Source of the DNA: Tissierella sp. Yu-01
GTDB taxonomy: Bacteria > Bacillota > Clostridia > Tissierellales > Tissierellaceae
Length of the DNA stretch: 64,000 nucleotides
Reading direction: 5' to 3'
NCBI RefSeq assembly: GCF_029537395.1
Contig: NZ_CP120677.1
Location: 434,001 to 498,000 of the forward strand
Positions 1 to 9,760 of this stretch are shown here, one piece after another. Numbering within the stretch: position 1 is the first letter of the stretch; each line of letters starts with the position of its first letter. The translations under genes were made by a program, and so were the position numbers. The notes under the pieces were generated by a model, which ran no database searches, had not been told where the DNA came from, and was given only the letters and a program-made list of their open reading frames with translations.

Positions 1-1
1 G

Positions 2-1195
2 CTATCTAAAATTAGAGGAGAAAAAATAGAAGAGAAAGTTAAATATGCAATTCTTGAATTGGACTATCTAATTAAAAGTGATATTGATGAGATTACATGT
101 GAAAAAGACTTAATTAATGCTCTATTGTATAAATATTATAATGGAGAATTAGAGGAAAAATACCTGTCCATATTAGATCAAAGATATAGTGAGCAAATAG
201 ATAAAATAAATAAGATTATAAATATTGAAAAAAAGAGAACCTCAGATAACTACAATCAGTTTAGTGGACTTTTAGATGATAAATCCATTAAGAATGTTAT
301 AAAAACAAATTTAGATGATAAGGTTTATTCAATATCCTATTTAGAGGGATATAGCATGTGCCCTTATTATTTTCTTTTGCATGACTACTTTAAAGTAGAA
401 GAAATGGGAAGAACACCTGAAGATTTTAGCCCAATTGATATAGGTACTATTTATCATGGGGTATTAAATAATTATTATAGGAAATATCAAAAAGACTTGA
501 TTGATAATAAAGATGAATTTAATTTCGAAGAGACTACTGAATACTTAAGGAATTTAGTAAATAAATATTCTACTATGGCGAATTTCGATATAAGCAATAA
601 GGGAGATTACTTAGTAGTTGATAATATTTATTTAAGACTGGAAGGTTTTATAAAAAGTGATATTGAAAGAATTAAAAAGTATAATATTGTACCTTGGGAG
701 TTTGAAGTCGAATTTGGGAGAGAAAACCCATTCATTATTGAAATGAATAACAAGAAGATATCATTTAGAGGAAAAATCGATAGAATTGATAAAATAGCTG
801 ATGAAGATAAATTTATTGTTATAGATTATAAATCAAGTTCATATGGTAAGAAGGACTTGACACAAATAGTAAATGGACTGTCATTACAGCTTCCAGTATA
901 TATCCTTTCCCAAGGTGATAAGAATGTAATAGCTGGCTCATATAGCATACTTTCTAATGGAGAATTTAGTACTGCTATGGGAATTCTAGGAGAAGCTAAT
1001 TTTATAACAAAGAGACAAAAGGGTGCTTTGGAAAAGGACCAATGGGATAATACACTGGAAAATTCAAAAAATATAATATTTAATATAATACAGAATATAA
1101 ATAATGGTAATTTCTCAGTGAATCCATTGGAGTGTTCGGAGTATTGCCCTTATAAGGATATATGCAGATTTGACAAGGTAATGGAGGTGAATTAG
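2..1195 (+). CDS. addB: AddB C-terminal part (ATP-dependent deoxyribonuclease subunit B), cut by window edge
   Basis: The reading frame is open to the left edge, so only about the last 398 residues are present. AddB pairs with AddA in the helicase-nuclease that resects double-strand DNA ends before RecA-dependent recombination. The visible part is the RecB-type nuclease domain. It has a Cys in MCPYYFLLHDYF, a catalytic core GKIDRIDK followed by FIVIDYKSS (Asp and Lys of the PD-(D/E)XK motif), and a terminal CSEYCPYKDIC. The four Cys match the [4Fe-4S] iron staple known from AddB. The stop overlaps the addA start by one base (TAGTG), so the two are translationally coupled. Confidence 0.93.
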   Translation, partial: LSKIRGEKIEEKVKYAILELDYLIKSDIDEITCEKDLINALLYKYYNGELEEKYLSILDQRYSEQIDKINKIINIEKKRTSDNYNQFSGLLDDKSIKNVIKTNLDDKVYSISYLEGYSMCPYYFLLHDYFKVEEMGRTPEDFSPIDIGTIYHGVLNNYYRKYQKDLIDNKDEFNFEETTEYLRNLVNKYSTMANFDISNKGDYLVVDNIYLRLEGFIKSDIERIKKYNIVPWEFEVEFGRENPFIIEMNNKKISFRGKIDRIDKIADEDKFIVIDYKSSSYGKKDLTQIVNGLSLQLPVYILSQGDKNVIAGSYSILSNGEFSTAMGILGEANFITKRQKGALEKDQWDNTLENSKNIIFNIIQNINNGNFSVNPLECSEYCPYKDICRFDKVMEVN

Positions 1196-4100
1196 TGGAT
1201 CCACAAAAGAAAGCAATTGAAACAATTGATAGATGTGTTGCTGTAAATGCAGGGGCAGGTACTGGAAAGACAAAGGTGCTTACTGAGAGATTTGTGTATA
1301 TACTAGAACATGGTAAATTGGAGGAAGGAAGAGAAGTTGAATCCATTGTTGCCATTACCTTTACTAAAAAGGCTACCCAGGAAATGGTTGAGAGAATAAG
1401 AAGTGAAATTAGAAAGAGATTTGGCGAGGGAAACAAATGGGCTAGATTCTATAGGGACATGGAGAAGTCCAATATTTCTACCATTCATTCATTTTGCGGA
1501 AAGATTTTAAGAGAAAATCCAATTGAAGCCAAGGTAGATCCATTATTTAATGTACTTGATGATTCTACATCAAAGGATTTATTGAATGAAAGCATTATGG
1601 AAGCTCTTAAATTAGGAATATTGAATGAATTATATGATTTCATGCTGCTATTAAAGGAATTTAGACCTGAAAATCTAATTGGTGATTTAACAGAAATATA
1701 CAATCAGGTAAGAACTGTGGGTATGTCCTTTGAGAATGTAAAAAAAAGTACAATGGATTATTTGGACAACTTAAGAATTGATACGGATGATTTAAAAATA
1801 ATTAAGGATACTATTATTTATCTGCAGGGGAAGCTAGCTAAAAATTCTAATATAGTCAAATTACATGATGATTCTACATGGATTAAATTTAGAGATGATG
1901 AATATAGTAATGATGAATTATTCCATATTCTAGAGTACCTAAATGATAGATTAGGTACCAGTAAAAAAGAAGAAGAAAAGTTTAATCTATTGAGAACTTC
2001 AATAGATAGAGTTTTGATTAGTAAAGAGTCCAAGTTTAAATGGATGTATAATTGTTTTCTAGATTTGCTAATTCTAATAGATAAACTATATACTGAAAAG
2101 AAAGATAAAATCAGTGGCTTAGATTATGATGATTTACAACTAAAGGTATTACGTTTGTTTGACAATATAGATATAAAAGAAAAATATCAAGCGAAGTACA
2201 AATATATAATGATTGACGAATTTCAAGATACCAATGAATTGCAAAAAAATATCTTTTATAAACTTGCTACAAAGGACAAGCCATTGGACCAGAATAATTT
2301 ATTTGTTGTAGGAGATCCAAAACAGTCTATATATGCTTTTAGAGGAGCGGATATAGATGTGTTCTATAACGTATTAAATGATATTAAAAACATAACAAAT
2401 GAAAAGAATATAACTCTTTCTAAGAATTATCGAACAGTAAATACAGTATTGGAATTTATAAATGACGTGTTTCAAAAATTAATGGAGAGTAGATATGATT
2501 CATTAGAGCCTTTTCATACTTCAGAAAATAAAATTGATATAGAGGTTTTGGAAAATACTGATTATGAAGCAAGCAATGAAGATTCAATAATATATGAGGC
2601 AGATCTTATAGCCAAGAGAATAAAAACATTAGTTGATGAAGGAAAATATAACTATAGAGATTTTGCATTGTTATTCAGGGCAACCACTAGGAATTACTAC
2701 TATGAAGAAGCATTAAAGAAATACAATATTCCTATTTATAATTCAAGTAGCAAGCAATTTTTTAAACGTCAAGAAATACTGGATATACTAAATGCCTTAA
2801 AAACAATAAGTAATCCATTTGATACTGTTTCATCTATTGGATTTCTAAGGGGACCTATGGTTGGTGTATCAGATATTACTATATTTCATTTATTAAGCAA
2901 TAATGAAATAAGTCTTTATAACACAATAGAAAGATATTTTTATGAACCATTTGCTGATTTGCCACAGGATGAAGTTGAAAATCTAAAGAATGCTAAGAAC
3001 CTCTTAGAATATCTATATAGTATAAAGGATATATCTAGTTTGTCATATATTTTGGAAAGATTATTGGATAAAACCAATTTTATGCAGGTACAACTTCTAA
3101 TGAATAATGGTAAACAATCTCTTGCAAATATATATAAATTTATGCATATACTAGAAAATTATGAGAATAACAATATGAAAAGCCTTGAAGATTTTATAGA
3201 TTATATAGAAGATATAAAGAATGATGCTGAGGCTGAAGGGATAATTGAATCCGAGGATTCGAATGTTGTAAAGCTATTAACTATCCATAAATCAAAAGGA
3301 TTACAGTTTCCCGTAGTTATAATACCTGAAATGGCAAAGGACATGAGAATCAATCATCCTAGATTTTTGTTTAATAAAAAAATTGGTATTGGTATAAAAA
3401 CTGATGAAACCAAAGGAATTTATGAGAAAATCAAGTCTGAATTAGATGGGAAAGAAAAAGAAGAGTACAAGAGAATCCTTTATGTAGCAATGACAAGAGC
3501 TAAGAATATGCTAATCTTAGGTGCTCAAGGCAAGATTAGAGGATTTAAAGCTATGATAAAAGATATAATAGATCCTAACTTCTATAATAGTATAAAAAAT
3601 ATAGATTTAAATGTAGGAGCAAGTCAACATTTAAAACTAATTCAACCTAGTAACATTTCAGATAAAAATAAAGAGATATTCCACCTTCCATTGCTGGGAA
3701 TAAGTAATATTACAACTAAGAGATTTGAAAGATTTAGTATTAGCCAATTTTTAAATTTTAGAAGATGTAAAAGAAGTTTTTACCTTGATTATTATAAAAA
3801 GTTAAGTATTTCTAATACATTAGATTTTGATGAAATTGAAACAAAAGCAGATGGTTTAGTTTCAGCCCTTGACAAAGGAAATATAGTTCATAAGTTTTGT
3901 GAGCTATATGATAATGATACTGATATAAGAGGTTTATTGGATAGCATCGCCAATAGCTATGGAGTAATATTAAATGAAGATATTTATGCTGAACTACAAC
4001 CATATATAAATAACTATTTAAATTACATCAATAATGATAATTACGATAAAGTGTATATTGAGAAACCATTCTTCCTAAAACTAGGTGAAAGTTACGTTTC

Positions 4101-4461
4101 TGGAGTAATAGATAGGGTGAACTTTAAAAATAATGAAATTGAGATAGTAGATTTTAAAACAAATAAACTAAATAATAAGAGATTTTTGGCAAATCATTAT
4201 CAACCACAGCTAGGATTTTATGCTTATGCAATGGAAAAGATAATGAAAGTCAAGGTGAGTAAGAGTAGCATTATTTTCTTAGAAGATGGAGAAGAGGTTA
4301 GTATAGATATATCTGATGAAGTTGTAAGCAAAAATGTTCAAGAAATTGAAAAATTCATTTCATTTGTTAATCAGCATAATAACATTGTTGACTATTTACC
4401 TTCAAATGACTGTAATGAATATTGCAGACATAAAAATATATGTGGAGGAATTGATATATAA
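1195..4461 (+). CDS. addA: AddA, ATP-dependent helicase/nuclease subunit A
   Basis: This 1088-residue UvrD/RecB-type helicase-nuclease is the motor subunit of AddAB. Visible helicase motifs are Walker A NAGAGTGKT (about residues 18-26), DEFQDTNE (about 340), VVGDPKQSIYAFRGAD, LLTIHKSKGLQFPVV and LYVAMTRAKN. The C-terminal PD-(D/E)XK nuclease has GNIVHKFCE, GVIDRVNF and IEIVDFKTNK. It starts with GTG directly after addB. Unusually, the nuclease domain also has Cys858 (NFRRCKRSF) and a terminal Cys1073-X3-Cys1077-X5-Cys1083, the same spacing as the iron staple of the AddB encoded just upstream. Classical Bacillus AddA is not described as having this cluster. Confidence 0.95.
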   Translation: MDPQKKAIETIDRCVAVNAGAGTGKTKVLTERFVYILEHGKLEEGREVESIVAITFTKKATQEMVERIRSEIRKRFGEGNKWARFYRDMEKSNISTIHSFCGKILRENPIEAKVDPLFNVLDDSTSKDLLNESIMEALKLGILNELYDFMLLLKEFRPENLIGDLTEIYNQVRTVGMSFENVKKSTMDYLDNLRIDTDDLKIIKDTIIYLQGKLAKNSNIVKLHDDSTWIKFRDDEYSNDELFHILEYLNDRLGTSKKEEEKFNLLRTSIDRVLISKESKFKWMYNCFLDLLILIDKLYTEKKDKISGLDYDDLQLKVLRLFDNIDIKEKYQAKYKYIMIDEFQDTNELQKNIFYKLATKDKPLDQNNLFVVGDPKQSIYAFRGADIDVFYNVLNDIKNITNEKNITLSKNYRTVNTVLEFINDVFQKLMESRYDSLEPFHTSENKIDIEVLENTDYEASNEDSIIYEADLIAKRIKTLVDEGKYNYRDFALLFRATTRNYYYEEALKKYNIPIYNSSSKQFFKRQEILDILNALKTISNPFDTVSSIGFLRGPMVGVSDITIFHLLSNNEISLYNTIERYFYEPFADLPQDEVENLKNAKNLLEYLYSIKDISSLSYILERLLDKTNFMQVQLLMNNGKQSLANIYKFMHILENYENNNMKSLEDFIDYIEDIKNDAEAEGIIESEDSNVVKLLTIHKSKGLQFPVVIIPEMAKDMRINHPRFLFNKKIGIGIKTDETKGIYEKIKSELDGKEKEEYKRILYVAMTRAKNMLILGAQGKIRGFKAMIKDIIDPNFYNSIKNIDLNVGASQHLKLIQPSNISDKNKEIFHLPLLGISNITTKRFERFSISQFLNFRRCKRSFYLDYYKKLSISNTLDFDEIETKADGLVSALDKGNIVHKFCELYDNDTDIRGLLDSIANSYGVILNEDIYAELQPYINNYLNYINNDNYDKVYIEKPFFLKLGESYVSGVIDRVNFKNNEIEIVDFKTNKLNNKRFLANHYQPQLGFYAYAMEKIMKVKVSKSSIIFLEDGEEVSIDISDEVVSKNVQEIEKFISFVNQHNNIVDYLPSNDCNEYCRHKNICGGIDI

Positions 4462-5288
4462 TGGGCTTTATTAAAATGAGAGATGGAATCCTCCTGAATT
4501 ATCAAAAGGACTTAGCTAAAAATCCTAAGGGAGTAATTTTAATAAACCATGGTTTTGCAGAACATCTTGGAAGATATGATTATGTAACAAAAAGACTAGT
4601 TGATAGTGGTTATAATGTATATAGATACGATTTAAGAGGCCATGGAAGAAGTAAGTCTAGACTTGGCCATATTGAATACTTTAACGATTTTATTGAAGAT
4701 TGTGATGAAATGGTTGAACTAATGATTAAAGAGAATTCAGGTCTACCATTATTTATGTTGGGCCATAGCATGGGTGGCCTAATAACTGCACTATATGGTG
4801 TTTGCTATAACGATAAATTACAAGGGCAGATATTTTCTGGTGCAGCTTTAGGGACACTACCATCTGTGGCAAGAGTCAAGAAGATATTGCCCATTGCAAC
4901 TAAGTTTTTTAGAAATGTTAAAGTTAAAAATCCCATTGACGATTCCTTGTGTGGAGATAGAGAAGTATTTAGTGCATATCTAAATGATCCTTTAGTACTA
5001 AGAAAGGCAACCATGAACTTTTATGTTGAATTCTTAATTAATAGCATTAAAATATTCAATGAGAGAGTAAAGGAGTATAACTATCCATGCCTTATAACAC
5101 ATGGCAAACTGGATAAGATTGTGCCTAAAGAACTCAGTATATCATTTTTTAATAGTATTTCATCTAAGGACAAAGAAATAAAGATATATGATGGCTTATA
5201 CCATGAAATACTTAATGAAAAAATAAAAGATCATATACTAAATGATATGATCTTATGGTTGGATAGAGAGCTTATTAACAATTATTAA
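4461..5288 (+). CDS. Alpha/beta hydrolase, monoacylglycerol lipase/lysophospholipase-like
   Basis: This 275-residue serine hydrolase of the Hydrolase_4 (S33-like) group probably acts on lipid esters in the cytoplasm. Evidence is the oxyanion region NHGFAEHLGRY near the N-terminus, YDLRGHGRS, the nucleophile elbow GHSMGG, a likely acid in HGKLDKIVP and a late His in YDGLYHEIL. There is no signal peptide. Its ATG overlaps the addA stop (TAATG), so it is coupled to the recombination operon, although no functional link is obvious. Its last 36 bases overlap the end of the convergent MFS gene. The true substrate is unknown. Confidence 0.85.
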   Translation: MGFIKMRDGILLNYQKDLAKNPKGVILINHGFAEHLGRYDYVTKRLVDSGYNVYRYDLRGHGRSKSRLGHIEYFNDFIEDCDEMVELMIKENSGLPLFMLGHSMGGLITALYGVCYNDKLQGQIFSGAALGTLPSVARVKKILPIATKFFRNVKVKNPIDDSLCGDREVFSAYLNDPLVLRKATMNFYVEFLINSIKIFNERVKEYNYPCLITHGKLDKIVPKELSISFFNSISSKDKEIKIYDGLYHEILNEKIKDHILNDMILWLDRELINNY

Positions 5289-6395
5289 ACCAATTAGTGA
5301 GCAAATCGTAGCTATGGTGATTGCTAAGCTAAAGCCACCTATAGCATATATTAATGATCCAACAAGAGAATAGAAGGTTACAGTCAGTGCATTAACCATA
5401 TAGAAGAGGCTCATAAATGTGCCTCTTTTTTCTGTAGAAACTTCTGTAGCAAAAGTCTGGTATGATGTCCAACCACCATCAAGACCTAAAGTGAATAATG
5501 TTGATAAAATAATTATCAAAGTTAAATTTTTTAAATAAGGTATTGCTACTAGAGAAATCACCATTAAAGTGAAAAGAATTTTAGATAGTCTCAATTTACC
5601 TATTTTATCTGTAAAAATAGTTGCTATTATAATACCAATAATAGTACCTACAGCTATTGATGTATAAGCTAAACCAACATCAATTTGTGATAAATTAAAT
5701 TCATTTGATAAATATATACTTAAAAAATTAAGCAATAAAGAAGGCGCTGTAGATATAAAAAACAAAGAAGCAAATATCATCCTATTCCTTTTTTCTTTAA
5801 CTAACTGAATAAACTCTTGCTTATCAAATTTGTTATCCAAATTTCTTTTAGTTTCAGGTAATTTGAAAAGCATAATCAATGCTATTAAACCCAATACTGC
5901 AAGGGGAAGATATACGCTATATATATAATTAAATTTATTTATAAGTCCTGTTGCATAAATAGGTGTGAAAATTACCCCTAAACCAAATGCAATTCTAAGT
6001 ATACCTGAAGCCATGCCTCTGTTTTCATAATTTATAAATTCTGAAACATATGATAAGTTTATACTACTTAATGAATAATAGCCTAATCCTATAAAAATTC
6101 TTCCAAAAGCAAAAACTAATGGAGCCTTTGCAAAGCCTGCAGCCATACAACCTACAAGGAACAAAACCAAAGCAAAGCTTATAATTTTTTTCTTTCCAAA
6201 TCTATCGGCTAATATACCTAAAAAAGGAACTAATATACCTACAGCAGAGAAACCTAGGTTAAACAATATTACCATATTATCTTTGATATTAAAATAATCT
6301 GATAGAAAAGGAGCAAGTGGACCTAACATATTCATTTCAATAGCAATAATAAATTGAATAATAAAGGTTGTTATAAATATTAAATATTGATTCAT
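5253..6395 (-). CDS. MFS transporter
   Basis: A 380-residue protein with about 12 hydrophobic segments and the typical major facilitator pattern. ADRFGKKK lies in the loop after the second segment (motif A), and a related TDKIGKLR sits at the equivalent place in the second half. It is probably a proton-coupled exporter or importer. No substrate can be assigned from sequence. ATG is preceded by AGGAGG. It is transcribed divergently from the ABC exporter and converges on the hydrolase, with a 36-base overlap of the coding ends. Confidence 0.88.
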   Translation of the reverse strand: MNQYLIFITTFIIQFIIAIEMNMLGPLAPFLSDYFNIKDNMVILFNLGFSAVGILVPFLGILADRFGKKKIISFALVLFLVGCMAAGFAKAPLVFAFGRIFIGLGYYSLSSINLSYVSEFINYENRGMASGILRIAFGLGVIFTPIYATGLINKFNYIYSVYLPLAVLGLIALIMLFKLPETKRNLDNKFDKQEFIQLVKEKRNRMIFASLFFISTAPSLLLNFLSIYLSNEFNLSQIDVGLAYTSIAVGTIIGIIIATIFTDKIGKLRLSKILFTLMVISLVAIPYLKNLTLIIILSTLFTLGLDGGWTSYQTFATEVSTEKRGTFMSLFYMVNALTVTFYSLVGSLIYAIGGFSLAITIATICSLIGLIIVNKLSIQP

Positions 6396-6425
6396 AATTC
6401 CTCCTATATATTGGCATAATCATAA

Positions 6426-6454
6426 TTGTAAAAATAGGTAATATATAATATAAT
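6426..6454 (+). promoter_or_regulatory. Predicted sigma-A promoter of the ABC exporter gene
   Basis: TTGTAA (6426-6431), a 17-base spacer, then TATAAT (6449-6454). It lies in the divergent intergenic region about 50 bases before the exporter ATG. Confidence 0.6.
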
Positions 6455-6505
6455 ATTCGTGTATCGAAATATGTACTTGTTAATTATATCATAAGGAGTG
6501 AAAAA

Positions 6506-8233
6506 ATGTTAAAAAGATTTATATCATATTATAGACCACATAAAAAACTATTTATCATAGATATGTTTTTTTCTTTCTTAATGTCAGCCTTTGACCTGAT
6601 TTTTCCAATATATTCAAGGAAGATGATAAATGAAATCATACCAAATGGCCAGATGAATTTGTTATTAAAATGGTCGATTTTTATGGCTATTATATTTCTG
6701 TTAAGATATATCAGTAACTATATAGTAGCTTACTGGGGGCATGTACTAGGTGTTCGGATTGAGCATGATATGAGAAATGATATTTTTTCACATTTACAGA
6801 CATTATCCTTAAGTTATTTTGATAATACTAAAACAGGGCACATAATGTCAAGAATAGTAAATGATTTAAGAGATATTACGGAATTAGCTCACCATGGACC
6901 AGAGAATATATTTATTTCTCTAATTATGCTGCTAGGTTCCTTTATTATTTTATTGTCTATCGAATGGAGACTTACTCTAATCTTGTTTACCTTTATACCA
7001 TTAATGTTATATTTCGTAATGAAAAGAAGAGACAGTATGGAGGAATCATTCAGGCAGGTAAGAAAGAAAATTGCCAATATAAATTCTCAGTTAGAGAATA
7101 GTATATCTGGTGTAAGAGTGGCAAAATCCTTTACTAATGAAGAATATGAGATAGATAAATTTAACGAGAATAATTTAGAGTATTCTGATGCTAGAAAAGT
7201 ATCCTATAAGGTAATGGCTGAATTCATAGCAGGTATGGGGGTAATATCCAATATATTGAATTTAATTGTAATATCTATTGGTGGTTATTTTGTATATACC
7301 AAAATAATTGATATTGGGGACTTATTTGCATATACCTTATATGTAAATTATTTTATGCAGCCGATTAAAAGGTTAACAGAATTTGCTCAACAGTTACAAG
7401 ATGGAGCCACTGGATTCGAAAGATTTATTGAAGTTATGGACATAGAGCCAGATATTATTGATAGTGAGAATGCTGTAGATATTTCTAATGTAAAAGGAAA
7501 TATAGTATTCAATGATGTAAGCTTTAGCTATAACAATGGTGAAGATACTGTATTATCAAATTTGAATTTAGATATCGAAGCAGGAAAGACAGTTGCATTA
7601 GTTGGTCCTTCTGGAGCAGGTAAGACTACACTATGTCATTTAATTCCTAGGTTTTATGATATAAAAGAAGGTGATATTCTTCTTGATGGTGTTGATATTA
7701 AGAATATTAAATTAAAATCCTTAAGACAAAATATTGGGTTAGTTCAACAAGATGTTTTTTTATTCACTGGAACTATAAAGGATAATATAGGATATGGTAA
7801 ACCTAATGCCAGTGATGAAGAGATAATAGAAGCTGCTAAACGTGCAAGTATTCATGATTTCATCCTAACATTACCTAATGGTTATAATACTTACATCGGG
7901 GAAAAGGGAGTAAAATTATCTGGTGGTCAAAAACAGAGAATATCCATTGCTAGATTGTTTTTAAAGAATCCTCCGATCCTTATTCTAGATGAAGCCACTT
8001 CTGCTCTTGATAATGAAACCGAAATAATGATTCAACAATCACTAGAGAAACTTTCAGAAGGTAGAACTACGTTAGTTATTGCTCATAGATTATCAACAAT
8101 AAAGAATGCTGATGAGATATTGGTGCTAACCAATGAAGGAATTGTTGAAAGTGGAGATCATGAAACATTATTAGCCCAAGGTAAGTTATATGCAAACCTA
8201 TATAACTCTCAGTTCAAGAATCTGACAAATTAA
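6506..8233 (+). CDS. ABC exporter, fused permease and ATP-binding protein
   Basis: A 575-residue half-transporter of the MsbA/LmrA type. The first about 310 residues form a six-helix membrane domain. The nucleotide-binding domain has Walker A GPSGAGKTT (from residue 367), the Q-loop QQDVFLF, signature LSGGQKQR (about 471), Walker B ILILDEATSALD and the switch His in IAHRLST. Such proteins act as homo- or heterodimers exporting lipids or drugs. No second half-transporter is next to it, so a homodimer is likely. RBS AAGGAG precedes the ATG. A promoter is recognisable upstream. Confidence 0.93.
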   Translation: MLKRFISYYRPHKKLFIIDMFFSFLMSAFDLIFPIYSRKMINEIIPNGQMNLLLKWSIFMAIIFLLRYISNYIVAYWGHVLGVRIEHDMRNDIFSHLQTLSLSYFDNTKTGHIMSRIVNDLRDITELAHHGPENIFISLIMLLGSFIILLSIEWRLTLILFTFIPLMLYFVMKRRDSMEESFRQVRKKIANINSQLENSISGVRVAKSFTNEEYEIDKFNENNLEYSDARKVSYKVMAEFIAGMGVISNILNLIVISIGGYFVYTKIIDIGDLFAYTLYVNYFMQPIKRLTEFAQQLQDGATGFERFIEVMDIEPDIIDSENAVDISNVKGNIVFNDVSFSYNNGEDTVLSNLNLDIEAGKTVALVGPSGAGKTTLCHLIPRFYDIKEGDILLDGVDIKNIKLKSLRQNIGLVQQDVFLFTGTIKDNIGYGKPNASDEEIIEAAKRASIHDFILTLPNGYNTYIGEKGVKLSGGQKQRISIARLFLKNPPILILDEATSALDNETEIMIQQSLEKLSEGRTTLVIAHRLSTIKNADEILVLTNEGIVESGDHETLLAQGKLYANLYNSQFKNLTN

Positions 8234-8338
8234 GTTGTGTCAATATGGCCTCCCCATTCATATTATGTAACGAGGCTAAGATGTACCCACTTTATATATA
8301 TGGTAGGTATCGAGAATTGTAAATGGGGAGGTTGTTTT

Positions 8339-8677
8339 ATGAATTGGGATTATCCTGAGCTATATTACAGAATTTATCCAAAGTTATTGGAATCAATGAA
8401 TGAACATTTAGGTACTGATTACTCGTATGATTCCATATCTGATGAAAAGGCTCAAATTATTATTGATGATGTATATAACAAGATGGTGAAAGAATATCCA
8501 GAAATAGACTCAGACCCATTGGATAGAAGGGGAAGGGGCAGAGTCAGCTCTTCACAGAGATATTATGGTAGAAGAAGAATTGTTCGTGACTTGATAGCAA
8601 TCTTTTTGATTTCAGAATTATTAAGAAGAAATCGAGATAATGGCATCTACACAAATCCATATTTCTATCCTTACTAA
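8339..8677 (+). CDS. Small conserved-looking hypothetical protein
   Basis: 112 residues, unrecognised. I place the start at this ATG because GGGGAGG lies about ten bases upstream. The frame extends further upstream from a GTG, but without a ribosome-binding site. The N-terminal half is acidic and soluble. A central basic stretch (DRRGRGR, YYGRRRIVRDL) leads into a short hydrophobic helix (LIAIFLISELL). The C-terminus is rich in Tyr, Asn and Pro (NPYFYPY). The basic-hydrophobic-aromatic ending suggests a membrane- or spore-surface-associated protein, but this is only a guess. A strong terminator follows immediately. Confidence 0.75.
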   Translation: MNWDYPELYYRIYPKLLESMNEHLGTDYSYDSISDEKAQIIIDDVYNKMVKEYPEIDSDPLDRRGRGRVSSSQRYYGRRRIVRDLIAIFLISELLRRNRDNGIYTNPYFYPY

Positions 8678-8702
8678 TAGGCTGAACAAGGCCTATTTTT
8701 TT
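8676..8702 (+). terminator. Rho-independent terminator
   Basis: Seven-base stem AATAGGC/GCCTATT with an 8-base loop followed by a T run. It overlaps the stop codon of the preceding small gene. Confidence 0.8.
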
Positions 8703-8762
8703 ATGACCTAACGTAGCCTGCTCTTGTATTTGTCATTACTTTGTAACTATTTATTAAATGAA

Positions 8763-8791
8763 TTGTAACTAAAATTTGTACAAGGTATAAT
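8763..8791 (+). promoter_or_regulatory. Predicted sigma-A promoter of the deacetylase/two-component operon
   Basis: TTGTAA (8763-8768), 17 bases, TATAAT (8786-8791), placed 41 bases before the TTG start of the deacetylase gene. Confidence 0.65.
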
Positions 8792-8831
8792 AAGATTAAG
8801 ATAGATAATTACAACTAAGGGGGGACTTGAT

Positions 8832-9743
8832 TTGAGAAACGAGCGAAGAATAAGCAACAACAAGAAAAAAATCACAATTTTAGCAATTATTATATTGATT
8901 TTTTGTGCCATAATTGGAGGAGTTTCAATTAAAAATATATATTTTGGTAAGCATGTTGCTGAAGCAGTTAATGTAAAAGAGACATTGGATATAATGTATG
9001 TAAGGAGTCCAGTGAACCAAGCAATAAATAATGTGATTAAATTACATGAAAAAAAACTTGCAGATATAGAATTAAACAAGCAACGTAATATGATTAAAGA
9101 GGAACAGTTAGAACATAAGAGAGAAGCTGAAAGAATAGCAGAAGAAAATGGAAAGATTGCATATTTAACATTTGATGATGGTCCGTCTTTAGTTGTAACA
9201 CCTCAAATCTTAGACATCCTTGATGAATACGATATAAAAGCAACTTTTTTTGTACTAGGAAATATGGCAGAGAAATACCCTGGTATGTTAAAACTGACAT
9301 ATGAAAGAGGTCATTGTATAGGAAACCATACTTATTCTCATAATTATGGATATCTATATAAAAGTCCTAAAAATTTAATTAATGACCTGAATAAATCAAG
9401 AGAAGTTCTTAAAAAGATTTTGGGGGATAATTTTGACACAAATATTGCAAGATTCCCGGGCGGTTCTTTTGGAAAGGAAAAATACACTAAAGCTGTCAAG
9501 GATGCTGGGTATGAATATTATGACTGGAATTCTTTAAATGGTGATGCAGAAGGCGTAAAAGTTTCAAAAGAGAGATTAATTTCCAGATTTAAAGAAACTT
9601 CAGAGAATAAAGATGAATTAATTATTTTAATGCATGATACAGACCAAAAACAAACAACGGTAGATGCACTAAGAGAAATAATTGACTATTTAATAGAAGA
9701 AGGCTATGTTTTTAGAACATTAGATGTCTATAACGGAAAATAG
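8832..9743 (+). CDS. Membrane-anchored polysaccharide deacetylase (NodB homology domain)
   Basis: 303 residues. The start is TTG, chosen because AAGGGGGGA lies just upstream. A basic N-terminus and one hydrophobic helix (about residues 15-32) anchor it outside the membrane. A charged, probably coiled segment (about 70-105) leads to the NodB domain: YLTFDDGPS (metal-binding and catalytic Asp), HTYSHNY (metal His pair), RFPGGS and a late MHDTD. Family members remove acetyl groups from peptidoglycan or other envelope glycans, often protecting against lysozyme. It is first in an operon with a two-component system. Confidence 0.92.
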   Translation: MRNERRISNNKKKITILAIIILIFCAIIGGVSIKNIYFGKHVAEAVNVKETLDIMYVRSPVNQAINNVIKLHEKKLADIELNKQRNMIKEEQLEHKREAERIAEENGKIAYLTFDDGPSLVVTPQILDILDEYDIKATFFVLGNMAEKYPGMLKLTYERGHCIGNHTYSHNYGYLYKSPKNLINDLNKSREVLKKILGDNFDTNIARFPGGSFGKEKYTKAVKDAGYEYYDWNSLNGDAEGVKVSKERLISRFKETSENKDELIILMHDTDQKQTTVDALREIIDYLIEEGYVFRTLDVYNGK

Positions 9744-9760
9744 TAGAGGGGTGTGAGAAA

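Noticed and set aside
1080-2033. Minus-strand frames within addA, and similar antisense frames elsewhere
   Set aside because: Low-complexity shadows of the real genes with no RBS and no recognisable domains.
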